Made by a program: the position numbers and the translations under genes. DNA of 64,000 nt from Heloderma charlesbogerti (Eukaryota > Chordata > Lepidosauria > Squamata > Helodermatidae): the NCBI GenBank assembly GCA_026122225.1, contig JANEZZ010001959.1:1435501-1499500 (forward strand), in the 5' to 3' direction. Shown here one piece after another: positions 55,306 through 64,000 of this stretch. Within the stretch, counting starts at the first letter, position 1. Every line of letters starts with the position of its first letter. The notes below the pieces were generated by a model. The model did not search any database. It saw nothing but the letters and a program-made list of their open reading frames with translations, and was not told where the DNA came from.

Positions 55306-55612
55306 TAGTGCAGAATCTCAGGCCTGTGGGCCAAATCCAGCCCGCAGGGGTTCCCCAGATGGCCACCCCCTTTCGCCCGACCACCAATCGCTTGGTGGTT
55401 CCTCAGCTTCTGTGCAGTTTTCTGCGTTCTAAAAGGTTGGAATGCCTCTCCTAAGGCATAGGTTCTGGCAGTAAGAACTTGAAGCTAAAACATGCCGGTG
55501 TTTGGGGTCCCACTCCTTGTGCACTCAACCCCGTCCACCCCTGGACTGTGCTGGCAGAAGCTTCTCTGAAATGGCATTCAGCCCCTGGGCTGAACGAAAT
55601 TCAGCACCGCTG
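55306..55612. mobile_element. hAT-like MITE family G
   Basis: CAGAATCTCAGGCCTGTGGG, GGGTTCCCCAGATGGCCAC and CTTGGTGGTTCCTCAGCTTC match 12205-12350 and (reversed) 33895-34065. The right end near TTCAGCACCGCTG is similar to hAT termini but unproven. Confidence 0.5.
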
Positions 55613-55614
55613 CT

Positions 55615-56215
55615 CTAGTCCTGCTGTGGTTGAGATCGGGTCCTCTGTGGCAGGGGCCCTCAATGCAGTGCCCACGGGTGCCACTGCACCCAACATTGCC
55701 CACGAAGCTCTCCACTCCCTGCCCCCTTCAAAAATTTATTTTAATACGAACCCTGAAAAACATCAGGGCACCAGGGTCTCTTTCCTGTTCCCGCACCTGC
55801 CGCACAGCAGCTGTTGGTGGGCAGGCAGAAAAGGAAAGAGTTGCTCTCTGGCCCTGCCCAGTCTTCTGCCCATACAGACCTTTCCCTTTTGCTCTCTCTC
55901 TCCCCCCGCCACTCCCAGCCTCTAGCCTTGCTATTTCTCTCCCCCACCCCCTTTCCTCAATCTTTCTCTCCCTTCCCCATCCATAGCTCCTTTCTTCTCT
56001 CCCTTTCTAGCCCCTCGCCTTGTTCTTTCTCTCGCCTCTACCCCTTTGCCTTGCTTTTTCTCTCCCCCCCCCCACCTCTTTAGCTCACTTTTGACTAGCC
56101 AGGCCCCCATGGCAGCCATTCTGGGACCAGTCACATCCCAGGGACCATGGCGCCCACAGCAGTTTCTTAAATTCCCCAAAGTGCCCATGGATCCAAAAAG
56201 GTTGGGTCCCCCTGC
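55615..56215. mobile_element. MITE family E, longest copy
   Basis: It ends with TTTGACTAGCCAGGCCCCCA, GGCAGCCATTCTGGGA, AGTTTCTTAAATTCCCC and CAAAAAGGTTGGGTCCCCCT, as in 8143-8250 and 29095-29237. The left edge CAGGGGCCCTCAATGC near 55650 and the right edge TGGGTCCCCCTG could be inverted hAT termini. The interior has a CT-rich tract (55880-56085). Confidence 0.5.
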
Positions 56216-56734
56216 TCTGTGGCATATCCCCCAGCACACTTTGCAAAGTATAGCTGCTCCTGGGCCCAGTTCCTGCACTGCCCACAGAGAGTCTTAGCTG
56301 CCGCCACCTCCCTTCCACCACTCAGCACCTTCCCTCTCCCAGCAGCCATTACTGTCTTCACTGGCACTCTCTGGGCCGTGCAACTTCTTGCTACACCACC
56401 CATATGGAGAGACTTTGCTACCTCCACATCTTTGCTCATTCCTCACCTGCTCACTTCGTAGCCTCTCTGGGTGGTGTAACAACTGGGACCACCTGCAAAG
56501 AGAGAGAAAGCACAGATAAGCTAACAGAGGCACAAGCTTCTCCCTGCAGCCTCCATTTGCTTGCTCGCCTGCTGTCTTTTCCTCTGGATGGCACAGCACT
56601 CTGCTGTTCCACCCAGAGGGAGCAGGCAGGAAAGGAAGCAAGTGGAGGTGGCAGCAGCAGCAAGGAACTGCTGACTGCACTGGCTTGCGGACGCATCCGC
56701 TTTCTCTTCCTCTGGGTGGCGCTGCTGAGCCCAA
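56216..56734. other. GC-rich anonymous DNA
   Basis: No supported gene. Long overlapping open frames occur on both strands and are attributed to composition. Confidence 0.4.
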
Positions 56735-57066
56735 TCATAAGAATGTAACAACAGCCATGCTGGATCAGACCAAGGGTCCATCTAGTCCAGCATTCTGTTC
56801 ACGCAGTGGAAGACCAGCCGCCCCTGGGAAACCCACAGACAGGACATGAGTGCAGCAGCACCCCTCCCACTCATGTTCCCCATCAACCAGAGTACATAGG
56901 CATACTGCCTCTGGTACTGGAGGTAGCACATACCCATCAGGACTAGTAGCCACTGAGAGCCTTCTCCTCCAGGAATTTGTCCAACCCCCTTTTAAATCCA
57001 TCCAACTTGGTGGCCATCACTACATCCTGTGGTAGCGAGTTCCATAGTTTGACTACGCACTGGGTG
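56735..57066 (-). mobile_element. CR1-like (L3-type) LINE 3' end
   Basis: Read on the minus strand: AACTCGCTACCACAGGATGT, GATGGCCACCAAGTTGGATG, AGTACCAGAGGCAGTATGCC, TGATGGGGAACATGAGTGGG, GCTGGACTAGATGGACCCTT, ending ACATTCTTATGA. It is the best-preserved L3-type tail in the window. It abuts the CR1 3' end at 57067. Confidence 0.9.
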
Positions 57067-58712
57067 AATCATAGAATCATAGAATAGTAGGGTTGGAAGG
57101 GGCCTATAAGGCCATCGAGTCCAACCCCCTGCTCAATGCAGGAATCCAAGTCAGAGCATCCCTGACAAATGGCTGTCCAGCCTCGTCTTGAACGCCTCCA
57201 GTGTGGGAGAGCCCACCACCTCCCCAGGTAATTGGTTCCATTGTCGTATTGCTCTTACAGTCAGGAAGTTTTTCCTGATGTTCAGCCGGAATCTGGCTTC
57301 CTGTCACTTGAGCCCATTATTCCGTGTCCTGCACTCTGGGATGATCAAGAAGAGATCCTGGCCTTCATCTCTGTGACAACCTTTCAAGTACTTGAAGAGT
57401 GCTATCATATCTCCCCTCAGTCTTCTCTTCTCAAGGCTAAACAAGCCCAGTTCTTTCAGTCTCTCTTCATAGGGCTTTGTTTCCAGTCCCCTGATCATCT
57501 TTGTTGCCCTCCTCTGAACCCTCTCCAGTTTGTCTGCATCCTTCTTAAAGTGTGGTGCCCAGAACTGGACACAGTACTCCAGATGAGGCCTAACCAGTGC
57601 TGAGTAGAGGGGAACTAGTACTTCCCGGGATTTGGAAGCTATGCTTCTATTAATGCAGCCCAAAAGAGCATTGGCCTTTTTTGCAGCCACATCACATTGT
57701 TGGCTCATATTCAGCTTGTGATCTACAACAATTCCAAGATCCTTCTCGCTTGTAGTGTGGTTGAGCCATGTATCCCCCATCTTGTAACTGTGCATTTGGT
57801 TTCTTTTTCCTATGTGCAGAACTTGGCATTCATCCCTATTAAATGTCATTCTGTTGTTTTCTGCCCAGCGCTCCAGTCTATCCAGATCACTTTGAATTTT
57901 GTTTCTGTCTTCCAAGGTATTAGCTATCCCACCCAATTTGGTGTCATCTGCAAATCTGATCAGCATTCCCTGCACCTCCTCTTCCAAGTCATTAAAAAAA
58001 ATGTTGAAGAGCACTGGGCCCAGGACTGAGCCCTGCGGTACCCCACTCGTTACCTCTCCCCAGTTTGAGAAGGTCCCATTGATAAGCACTCTTTGTGTCC
58101 GATTCTGTAGCCAACTGTGGATCCACCGGATCGTTGTTTCATCTAGCCCACTTTGAGCTAGTTTGCTCATCAGGATTTCATGGGGCACTTTGTCGAAAGC
58201 TTTGCTGAAGTTGAGGTATATGATGTCTACAGCATTCCCACGGTCTACAAGGGAGGTGACTTGATCAAAAAATGAGATCAGATTTGTCTGGCAGGACTTG
58301 TTTTTGACAAATCCATGTTGGCTTCAAGTAATCACTGCATTGTTGTCAAGGTGCTTCCAGATGGATTCCTTTATCATCTGCTCCAGAATTTTCCCAGGGA
58401 TGGATGTCAGACTGACTGGTCTGTAGTTCCCAGGTTCCTCCTTTTTACCCTTTTTGAAGATAGGGACAACATTAGCCCTCCTCCAGTCATCTGGCACTTC
58501 CCCCGTCCTCCATGATTTCTCAAAGAGAATAGACAGCGGTTCTCAGAGTTCTTCTGCCAGTTCCTTTATTACTCTAGGATGCAGTTCATCTGGCCCTGGA
58601 GATTTGAAGTCATTCAAAGTCATTAGGTGTTCCTTGACCATATGCCTATCCATCTCAAGCTGCAATCCTGCCCCTTCAGCCTGTACTTCGCCATTGCCAG
58701 GGGGGTCATAGA
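57067..58712 (-). mobile_element. CR1 LINE, long 5'-truncated copy
   Basis: It covers ORF2 from just upstream of the RT (58712, reverse CTATGACCCCCCTGGCAATG) to the ATTCTATGATTCTATGATTC end at 57067-57086. It provides the uninterrupted reference for the CR1 junction at 16077/17948: its reverse strand reads AGAGTAATAAAGGAACTGGC at 58556-58575. Confidence 0.95.
57304..58188 (-). pseudogene. CR1 ORF2, RT palm to post-RT region
   Basis: 294 open codons: PQGSVLGPVLF at about 51-61, the FADD catalytic box at 79-82, AENNRMTFNRDECQVLHIGK, then [20 protein letters not shown] and the [20 protein letters not shown] block. Upstream, the first catalytic-Asp block (YLNFSKAF-like) lies beyond a frame break near 58190. 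It is the longest intact CR1 frame here and shows that the subfamily was active not very long ago, but the copy lacks its endonuclease. Confidence 0.9.
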
Positions 58713-58990
58713 CTTCCTTTTATGTACTACTGAAGAAGTACTTCCTTTTATCTGTCCTGAATCTCCCACCAGTCAGCTTCACAAGATGACCCCGGGTTCT
58801 AGTATTATGAGAGAGGGGGGAAATGCCTATCCACTTTCTCCACACCATGCATAATTTTGTATTAGCTCTATCATGTCTCCCCTTACTTACCTTTTCTTCA
58901 AGCTAAACCATCCCAGCTGTTGCCACCTTTTCTCATCGGGGAATTGCTCCAGCCCCTTCATCATTTTTGTTGCCCCTTTCTGCATCCCAT
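58713..58990 (-). mobile_element. CR1-like (L3-type) LINE fragment
   Basis: On the minus strand: AGGGGCTGGAGCAATTCCCC, AGGTAAGTAAGGGGAGACAT, TGCATGGTGTGGAGAAAGTG and TAATACTAGAACCCGGGGTC. It is colinear with 12600-12830. It directly abuts the 5' end of the CR1 copy. Confidence 0.85.
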
Positions 58991-59892
58991 CCATCACACT
59001 ACCCCAAGTGGCTAAACAGTGAGCAGGTGAGAAATGAGCAGAGGCCACAAGGCACCTCGCCCCTCTGTCCTGACTCACTCTCTTACTCTGGGTAGTGCAG
59101 CGAGGCTTGTCCAGAGGGAGAAGGATGAGCAGTGGCTGTAAGGCACAACCACCTCTGCTAGCTCACTTATGCACGCGTTCTCTCTTTGTCAACAAGTGCT
59201 GGCTCCGGGTTTTTGAGGGCCCTTGGGCAAGGCACCCCTAATGTGCCTCTTCATCGGTGAGTCTACCTTCTCATTGCCATGGTCACCAGTGGTTATTGCT
59301 CCTCATCCTCTCTCCCACCCTTGATACCACTTGCCTGCTTGACAGGCAGAGATTGGGTGACCAAGTGTGCAGTGGCATCTACTGCTTCTCCTTCTCAGCA
59401 GTGCCATTGCCTGGGTCACTGCAAGAGGCAGGTGAACACATGTGGGTCCTCGGCAGGCGCCCAGCCATGACCAGTGACGCAATCAAGACTGGATTTGGAG
59501 GCCAGTGTCCAGGGCTGCACAACCCTGGGTGGCCCCAAATGACCGCCTAGACAGTGGCAAGTGATGGGGTCAGTCAGCAACTGGACTGTCAAAAACCATC
59601 CCCCCCCCCCGAATCATGGTGGTGCTGTGAGTTAAGTGAGCTTAAAATGCTAAACTGCACATGTTTGGCGTATTTCCTCTTCCTTTTTTAATCAGCATTC
59701 AAAAACAGTTTTGTTGTTGTTTTGCTCTAACCAGGAATGTAAAATCAGTGGTAAAACATGGAATCAGTGCTGGGGTGTTTAGAGAAGAGAAATGTTAACT
59801 GTATGTGTCTCCCTAAGTCCAAGATCTAAAATCACCTAGCTGCACCACTGGCCACATGTACCTTTGGTGTCCACCTGAGCACAATCCTATAT
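58991..59892. other. Anonymous GC-rich to AT-rich DNA
   Basis: No supported gene. A C-run is at 59600-59609. TTTTTGAGGGCCCTTGGGCA (59210-59229) has the look of an old hAT-like element but lacks paired ends. Confidence 0.4.
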
Positions 59893-61160
59893 GAGCCTTT
59901 CTACATGATGCCTGTATTGTGTGCTCTGATTCCTCACTTACAGTAGTTTTGTGGGTCCCTTACACAATGTCATCCTCCTCCAGGGCCTCTCCTGTGCTTT
60001 GCTACCCTTTTAGCAGGGTTTTTTTCCTAACAAGGAAAGTCTGGTATTATTTGTGAATGGTGAGATAAAGCTTAGCATAACTAGGGATGTCAGAGAATTC
60101 CGCCACGGATCTCAGTGAGGCCGAATGCCAGTGCATTCGGCCCACCGAAATCTGTGGCGGAACGGCCTGCCACCCCCTGCCCCCCCCCCGCGGATCCCCC
60201 CCGGGACGAGACTTACTTGGGGCGGATCTTCCGGGCGGCGGCGGCTCCGGCAGCAGCTCCGGCGGCGGGCGGTCCTCCGACCAGCTGCCACTGCCGCCAT
60301 TTCCAGGCTTGTGGGGGGGGGGAGACGTGATAGGCTACGTAAAGATTTACGTAGCCTATCATGGCTAGGTTTAAAAAAAAAGAGAAAAAAGACGTGATAG
60401 GCTACGTAAATCTTTACGTAGTCTATCATGGTTGGGGGTGGGTTTTAAAAAAAAATCGCGTACACAAATGGCGGCGGCTACAGCCGCTGCCATTTGCGTT
60501 CCTTCTTTTTCCCATCTTAATCTACGTAAATATTTACGTAGACTATGACGGCGAAAATCAAGGGGAACACAAATAGCGTAACGGGTGCTATTTGCGTCCC
60601 CTTTTGATTCGCCGTTTTAGCCTATGTAAAGATTTACGTAGATTAAGACAGCCAAAAAGAAGGAACGCAAATGGCGGCGGCCATAGCCGCCATTTGCGTA
60701 TGCAGTTGTTTTGGGGGTGGGTGGGGTTTTTTTACCCAGAGCCCTCCGCGGCCGGAAATCTGGCTGCGGACGGCTCTGGCCTGGCTGGGCTGAGCCTGGC
60801 CGGCTGCTCCGCGGAGCTGCCGCGGAGCACAGCCGGCCGTTCAAGGATTCCGGGGGGAGGAACGGAGCGCCTTCCCCCCCCGGCCAGGATTCCGGGGGGA
60901 GGGACGGAACGCCTCCCCCCCCACCAACAACATAATCCGCAAAAGGTAAGTCACTTTTGTACATCCCTAAGCATAACTGTGCAATTCCATTATACCACAG
61001 CACCACCTAGTGCTTGTATAATGGAACATAAGGAAAGGGAGAGAAAGAAAACCCACAGGGGAAAAACAAGTATAAAAGGAGCTGATCTTAATCCTAAAAA
61101 CGATCCCAGAAACAGAAGCCTTGGTGAAGTGGCAGGTTAAAAGCCTTGTGTAGAGAAGCC
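59893..61160. mobile_element. MITE family C, interrupted by the hairpin hAT
   Basis: The left end GAGCCTTTCTACATGATGCC and the right end GCCTTGTGTAGAGAAGCC (61143-61160) are inverted. The flanks 59893-60081 and 60978-61160 together match 36617-36952 (CACCACCTAGTGCTTGTATA, GAACATAAGGAAAGGGAG). The 888-bp element at 60082-60969 landed inside, so this MITE is older than that insertion. Confidence 0.8.
60082..60969. mobile_element. Non-autonomous hAT-like palindrome-array element, second complete copy
   Basis: It starts TAGGGATGTCAGAG and ends TTGTACATCCCTA, with the perfect 8-bp duplication AGCATAAC at 60074-60081 and 60970-60977. The left subterminal stem is at 60099-60162 (CCGCCACGGATCTC with its partner, enclosing CCGAATGCCAGTGCATTCGG). 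Palindromes lie at about 60325-60364, 60391-60430, 60464-60499, 60514-60551, 60561-60603, 60611-60652 and 60663-60699, alternating GGCTACGTAAA and AAATGGCGGC types. It is inverted relative to 7296-8142: its left end equals that element's right end, and the right end shares the GTACAAAA...CACTTACCT block. No transposase. Confidence 0.92.
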
Positions 61161-61174
61161 ATCTTCTCAGATTC

Positions 61175-61437
61175 AGTGAGGGCCACCAATTTTGACAGCT
61201 TTAAAAAGGGATCAGACAAATTCATGGAGGATAAGGCTATCACTAGTTATTAGTCATGATGGCTATATATTACCTCCAATATCAGAGGCAGTATGCCCCT
61301 GAACAATTGCTAGGCAATACCAGCAGGAGAGTGGTATCGCAGGTCCTGCTTCCCATGGGCATCTGGTTGGCCACAGTGGAAACAGAATGCTGGACTAGAT
61401 AGGCCTTGGGTCATATCCAGCATGGCTCTTCTTATGC
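61175..61437 (+). mobile_element. CR1-like (L3-type) LINE 3' end
   Basis: GAGGGCCACCAATTTTGACA, AATTCATGGAGGATAAGGC, ATCAGAGGCAGTATGCCCC and GAATGCTGGACTAGATAGGC, ending TGGCTCTTCTTATG. It is strongly 5'-truncated. Confidence 0.88.
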
Positions 61438-61765
61438 CCCTCTGTGGTCACTGGGGTTTACTCCCAGGTGTGTGGGTGTAAGATTGCAGCAAGAATGACG
61501 TGGTGGTTTAGGACTGGGAGCTTTGTCAGAGGGAGCAAGCACGCGCCCACATAACCACTCTCCAGTAAGACAGCGTGAGAGTGAGTACAGATGCGCAAGT
61601 GAGCAAAGCTGTGGTGGCTTCCTTCCTAGGAAGTATGCTTCATATCCTAACGCTCTCTTAGGCTGCAATCCTACACACACTTACCTAGGAATTAAGCCCG
61701 ATTTAAGTCCATGGGGTTTACTTCTGAGTAGCCCTAGATAGGATTGTTCTGTCTGGCTGCCATTC
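61435..61765. repeat. Short palindromic repeat family I, two pieces
   Basis: CACTGGGGTTTACTCCCAGG with GTAAGATTGCAGC (61449-61495), and TAGGAATTAAGCCCGATTTA with CATGGGGTTTACTTCTGAG (61685-61730), are parts of the family seen at 50262-50342. The first is a half copy. 170 bp of unrelated DNA separates them. Confidence 0.5.
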
Positions 61766-61971
61766 TACACACACTGCCCATTGAACTCAGCAAGACTTGA
61801 AATCACATTCAACTCCGCAAAACTTCCAAAGAACTGGCTCTAGAAAACACCATTACAGCAGAGTAGGAACGAACAGTTATTGCATGTAATTGCCTGGCTC
61901 ACATCTTCTGGGTGAGGCATAACTGGCGCCTCCGTGGCCGGCTCTGTTCATGAGCCATTCATATAGAACTA

Positions 61972-62005
61972 ATTCCACGGAACGAGTGGGTCATTTCCGT
62001 GGAAT
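61972..62005. promoter_or_regulatory. Dyad of two TTC-N4-GAA motifs
   Basis: ATTCCACGGAA (61972-61982) and TTCCGTGGAAT (61995-62005) form an 11-bp perfect inverted repeat spaced by 12 bp, about 290 bp upstream of the TATA box. Each half contains TTC-N4-GAA, a STAT-type pattern by established knowledge. An AP-1 consensus TGAGTCA lies at 62114-62120 and a Rel-like AAAAATTCCC at 62065-62074. Any role in the downstream cytokine gene is inference. Confidence 0.35.
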
Positions 62006-62217
62006 GTATTTCTAAACAAAGAAAACAACCCGATCCATAGGAAAAGTGCCCGCCGAGGGCTGTGAAAAATTCCCGCAAAACGCTAATGAAGGTGGCGATC
62101 TTAGTTATTTATATGAGTCACCCGTGCCTGCGGGAGAGACAGGTGGGGAAAGTCACACTTCTGGTCTGCGCCCTAACCCGAGAAGCCGGGGTTTCATGGG
62201 AAGGGCGAGAGAGAAAG

Positions 62218-62220
62218 TGC

Positions 62221-62258
<38 letters not shown>

Positions 62259-62272
62259 GTGAGAGAGAGAGA
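62218..62272. repeat. (GT)n(GA)n microsatellite in the promoter
   Basis: A compound dinucleotide run ending 22 bp upstream of the TATA box at 62295. Length polymorphism here could change promoter spacing; that is inference. Confidence 0.95.
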
Positions 62273-62294
62273 GGAAAACCCTAAGGCTCGCGCT

Positions 62295-62300
62295 TATAAA
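62295..62300 (+). promoter_or_regulatory. TATA box of the cytokine gene
   Basis: TATAAA (followed by G) lies 130 bp upstream of the start codon at 62430. Transcription would begin about 25-30 bp downstream, near the GCATC tandem repeat at about 62321-62341. This leaves a 5' UTR of roughly 100 nt. The surroundings are GC-rich and CpG-containing, unlike most of the window. Confidence 0.6.
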
Positions 62301-62429
62301 GTAGCGCTCCCAAACAAAACGCATCGCATCGCATCGCATCGCCTGCAGATCGGTGGGTTATAAACTAGCAGCCCGAGACGAACTTCGCTCCGAAGATCCC
62401 TGCCTGCCTGTTTCCGGAGCGCCGTCAAG

Positions 62430-62457
62430 ATGCCAAAACGCGCCGCCGCCTGCCTCG
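62430..62457 (+). CDS. IL12A: IL12A-like gene, coding exon 1 (N-terminus)
   Basis: ATG 62430 has A at -3 and opens MPKRAAACL plus the first base of a Gly codon. It ends at G 62457 before a strong donor GTGAGT. The 5' UTR after the TATA box is about 100 nt. The basic residues followed by a hydrophobic run in exon 2 make a signal peptide. In mammalian IL12A the first intron also falls inside the signal-peptide coding part, just before the hydrophobic core (SLLLVATL in human p35, as I recall it). Exon 1 alone is too short to identify; identity rests on exon 2 and the splice phase. An upstream in-frame start is not evident. Confidence 0.55.
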
Positions 62458-63191
62458 GTGAGTGGGTTGACTCGGGTGCCTCTTCTGACCCATGGCTGGC
62501 CGGAGCATGCTGGGAATCGTAAGACTTTTCTCTGTCTAAATGCGCAGAGGATTGCGCCCTAAAGCAAGGCGCTTGGACTCAGACGGGCAGAAGAAAGGGC
62601 GAGAGGGCACTTCACACTCGGCCGCGGAGTCCCATTAGACAGAGGTTTACAAGTTTTAAAAGTCTAATAAACAAATGCCAGCGATTTAATGAAACCGCCC
62701 CTCCCCCCACTCTGCCTTTCCCGCCTAATCCCTGCAGAAGCGAGGGGGGCGCCGTCTGCGTGCACACGGGACACTCCCCATCTATTTCTGGTTCATAAAT
62801 TCTGAAATCGCATTGTTCATCCACCGGTTCTGGACCAACTCTGAGTCACTGATGTCGTGTCTCCGTGCTGGTGATGCTTTCTGTCAAAGGCTCTGTTTCC
62901 AAGATTCAAGTTTCAAAGGTTGAAGAAAGTTTTAAAATAAGGATTATATTTCATGGAGCTGTGATGAGTTACAAAAAGAAACTTTATTTAAAGCTACTTT
63001 AAACAGGGAGCTTCTATCTCTCTTTCCCAAATGCATCAGTGTGTATGTTTAAGCTGTCACCTTAACGATATTTCTTTTTCTCTTTGGGTAGAATTTTTGT
63101 TGGTGCACTTGTGACTTTTAAGTTGTGCATATTTTGTCATATAAGTCGCCTGGGGTTTGTTTCCCACGTGTGATCCTTTGTTTTGTTTCAG
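62458..63191 (+). other. Intron 1 of the IL12A-like gene
   Basis: 734 bp bounded by GTGAGT and a T-rich acceptor TTTTGTTTCAG. No repeat family that I recognise lies inside, in contrast to the repeat-dense flanks. Its early part is GC-rich, continuing the promoter composition. Confidence 0.55.
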
Positions 63192-63364
63192 GTTCCTGGC
63201 TTCTGGTGACTTTCCTCTGCTTAAGCCTACCCAGCTCATTGGTGGCTTACCCTGCTCATGCCAATGGACCAACCACCAAAGGACTGGCAGCCAATTTAAG
63301 TGATTGCCTGATTGTTTCCACACGCCTGATGGAGGTGGCAGATGTGGCACTCCATCAGTTCCAG
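63192..63364 (+). CDS. IL12A: IL12A-like gene, coding exon 2 (signal peptide core, helix A)
   Basis: The acceptor TTTTGTTTCAG ends at 63191 and the donor GTACGG begins at 63365. Joined to exon 1 it gives 67 residues in phase 0 at the exon end. SWLLVTFLCLSLPSSLVA (residues 11-28) is the hydrophobic signal-peptide core. An N-glycosylation sequon NLS lies at about 44-46. DCLIVSTRLMEVADVALHQF aligns with the first helix of IL-12 p35, whose pattern is CLxxSxxLLxxVxxxLxxA, with the exon ending at the same place (after a Gln). IL-12 alpha pairs with IL-12 beta as the secreted cytokine that drives Th1 and NK responses, made by antigen-presenting cells. The remaining exons lie beyond 64000. Another helical cytokine is possible but fits less well. 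Confidence 0.6.
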
Positions 63365-63629
63365 GTACGGGGTTCTTCCTTGGCAAATCAAGACTTGGTG
63401 ATGATGATGATTTATACAATGCCATTAGTATACATAAGCCTTTATGGGGCTTACTTTACGACAAAAAAAAAGACAGGTCCCCAGCCCCACAAAGCTTACA
63501 ATCTAAAACTAAAACAGACAAGGAGAAAAAAAACAGCTGGAGTCAAGGTTGGCTCAGGCATTTGTGGCCCCTCTGGCAAATGTGTGTTAGTAACCATTTC
63601 CAGAGAGGTAGCTGTATTAGTAGCCCCCC

Positions 63630-63848
63630 TTCATTATATTCATATCCCACCTTTTCTCCAAGGAGTTCAAGAGGATGTACATCATTCCCCCCCACACACA
63701 TACACACACCTCAATTTTATCATTACAACATCTTTGTGAGTTAGGTTAGATGAGGTCTGATGACTAACTCAAGGTCACCCAGTAAGCTTCATAGCTAAGT
63801 GGAGATGTGAGCCAGGCTCTTAATACTCTCAGCACTACACCAGCCTTC
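63630..63848 (-). mobile_element. tRNA-derived SINE in intron 2
   Basis: ATATCCCACCTTTTCTCCAA, ACTAACTCAAGGTCACCCAG and TAAGCTTCATAGCTAAG, ending at CAGCACTACACCAGCC, match 50421-50653 in the same orientation. A CA/C-rich run (63687-63710) has expanded inside it. It lies in intron 2 of the cytokine gene, in antisense orientation. Confidence 0.82.
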
Positions 63849-63852
63849 CCCC

Positions 63853-63945
63853 AACCTGATGCCCTCCAGATGTGTTAGACTGCACCTCCCATCATGCCAT
63901 GCTGGCTGGGAATGATGGGAGGCACAGTCCAAGACATCAGGTCAG
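63853..63945. repeat. Foldback repeat family F, in intron 2
   Basis: CTGATGCCCTCCAGATGTGT and GACTGCACCTCCCATCATG pair with AATGATGGGAGGCACAGTCC and AAGACATCAGG. It is one of the best-paired copies of the family. It follows the SINE directly. Confidence 0.82.
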
Positions 63946-64000
63946 GGAGAACAGAACGACAGCATAGTACAGTTCTCCCTTGAGCCACACTCCTTTAGTG

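Noticed and set aside
55479..56748. Several 100-150-codon open frames on both strands
   Set aside because: They lie in CT-rich and GC-rich MITE-derived DNA, are mutually overlapping and repetitive in composition.
63125..63739. A single 204-codon protein across the 63.2-kb region
   Set aside because: The frame reads through a strong splice donor at 63365 into intron and SINE sequence. The two-exon model gives a sensible signal peptide and phase.

Overview
The window looks like a repeat-rich intergenic stretch of a squamate reptile (lizard-type) nuclear genome. The evidence is the mixture of LINE families seen directly: a long BovB/RTE copy, many CR1 copies ending in the ATTCTATG-type 3' repeat, CR1-like 'L3' copies ending near CTTCTTATG, L2 copies with TAAA-type tails, two kinds of L1, a tRNA-derived SINE, and many hAT-like and foldback DNA elements. 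BovB together with young L2, CR1 and L1 is typical of squamates; species cannot be told from this.

Only one host gene is supported. At the right end, a TATA box (62295), a short first coding exon (62430-62457) and a second exon (63192-63364) splice in frame into the first 67 residues of a secreted protein. I read it as the start of interleukin-12 subunit alpha (IL12A), by remembered similarity in the signal peptide, exon break and first-helix pattern. The rest of the gene lies beyond the window.

Layout. 1-14 kb: decayed DNA, a BovB copy with one in-frame stop (2990-5292), a cluster of foldback and hAT elements (6.85-8.76 kb), then L2 and L3 LINEs. 14.2-19.5 kb: a long CR1 with remains of both ORFs, split by a 1.87-kb insertion of unknown class that carries an apparently spliced, proline-rich gene. 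19.5-23 kb: a decayed, rearranged L1 on the minus strand. 25-29 kb: L2 pieces and hAT/foldback elements. 29.4-31.2 kb: a short L1 with an intact ORF1, no ORF2 and a perfect 14-bp target duplication (a HAL1-like layout). 31-39 kb: mostly anonymous sequence. 39.2-42.8 kb: a hAT-like element that contains an internally deleted Ty3/gypsy element. 43-59 kb: CR1, L2, SINE, RTE and foldback copies. 59.9-61.2 kb: a MITE interrupted by a second complete hairpin-array hAT. 61.8-64 kb: the cytokine gene 5' end.

The most unusual content is a non-autonomous hAT-like family (complete copies 7296-8142 and 60082-60969, partial copies near 8401 and at 27974-28390). It has 9-bp termini TAGGGATGT and perfect 8-bp target duplications, and its interior is a chain of alternating perfect or near-perfect palindromes. 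No transposase gene is present for any DNA element here.
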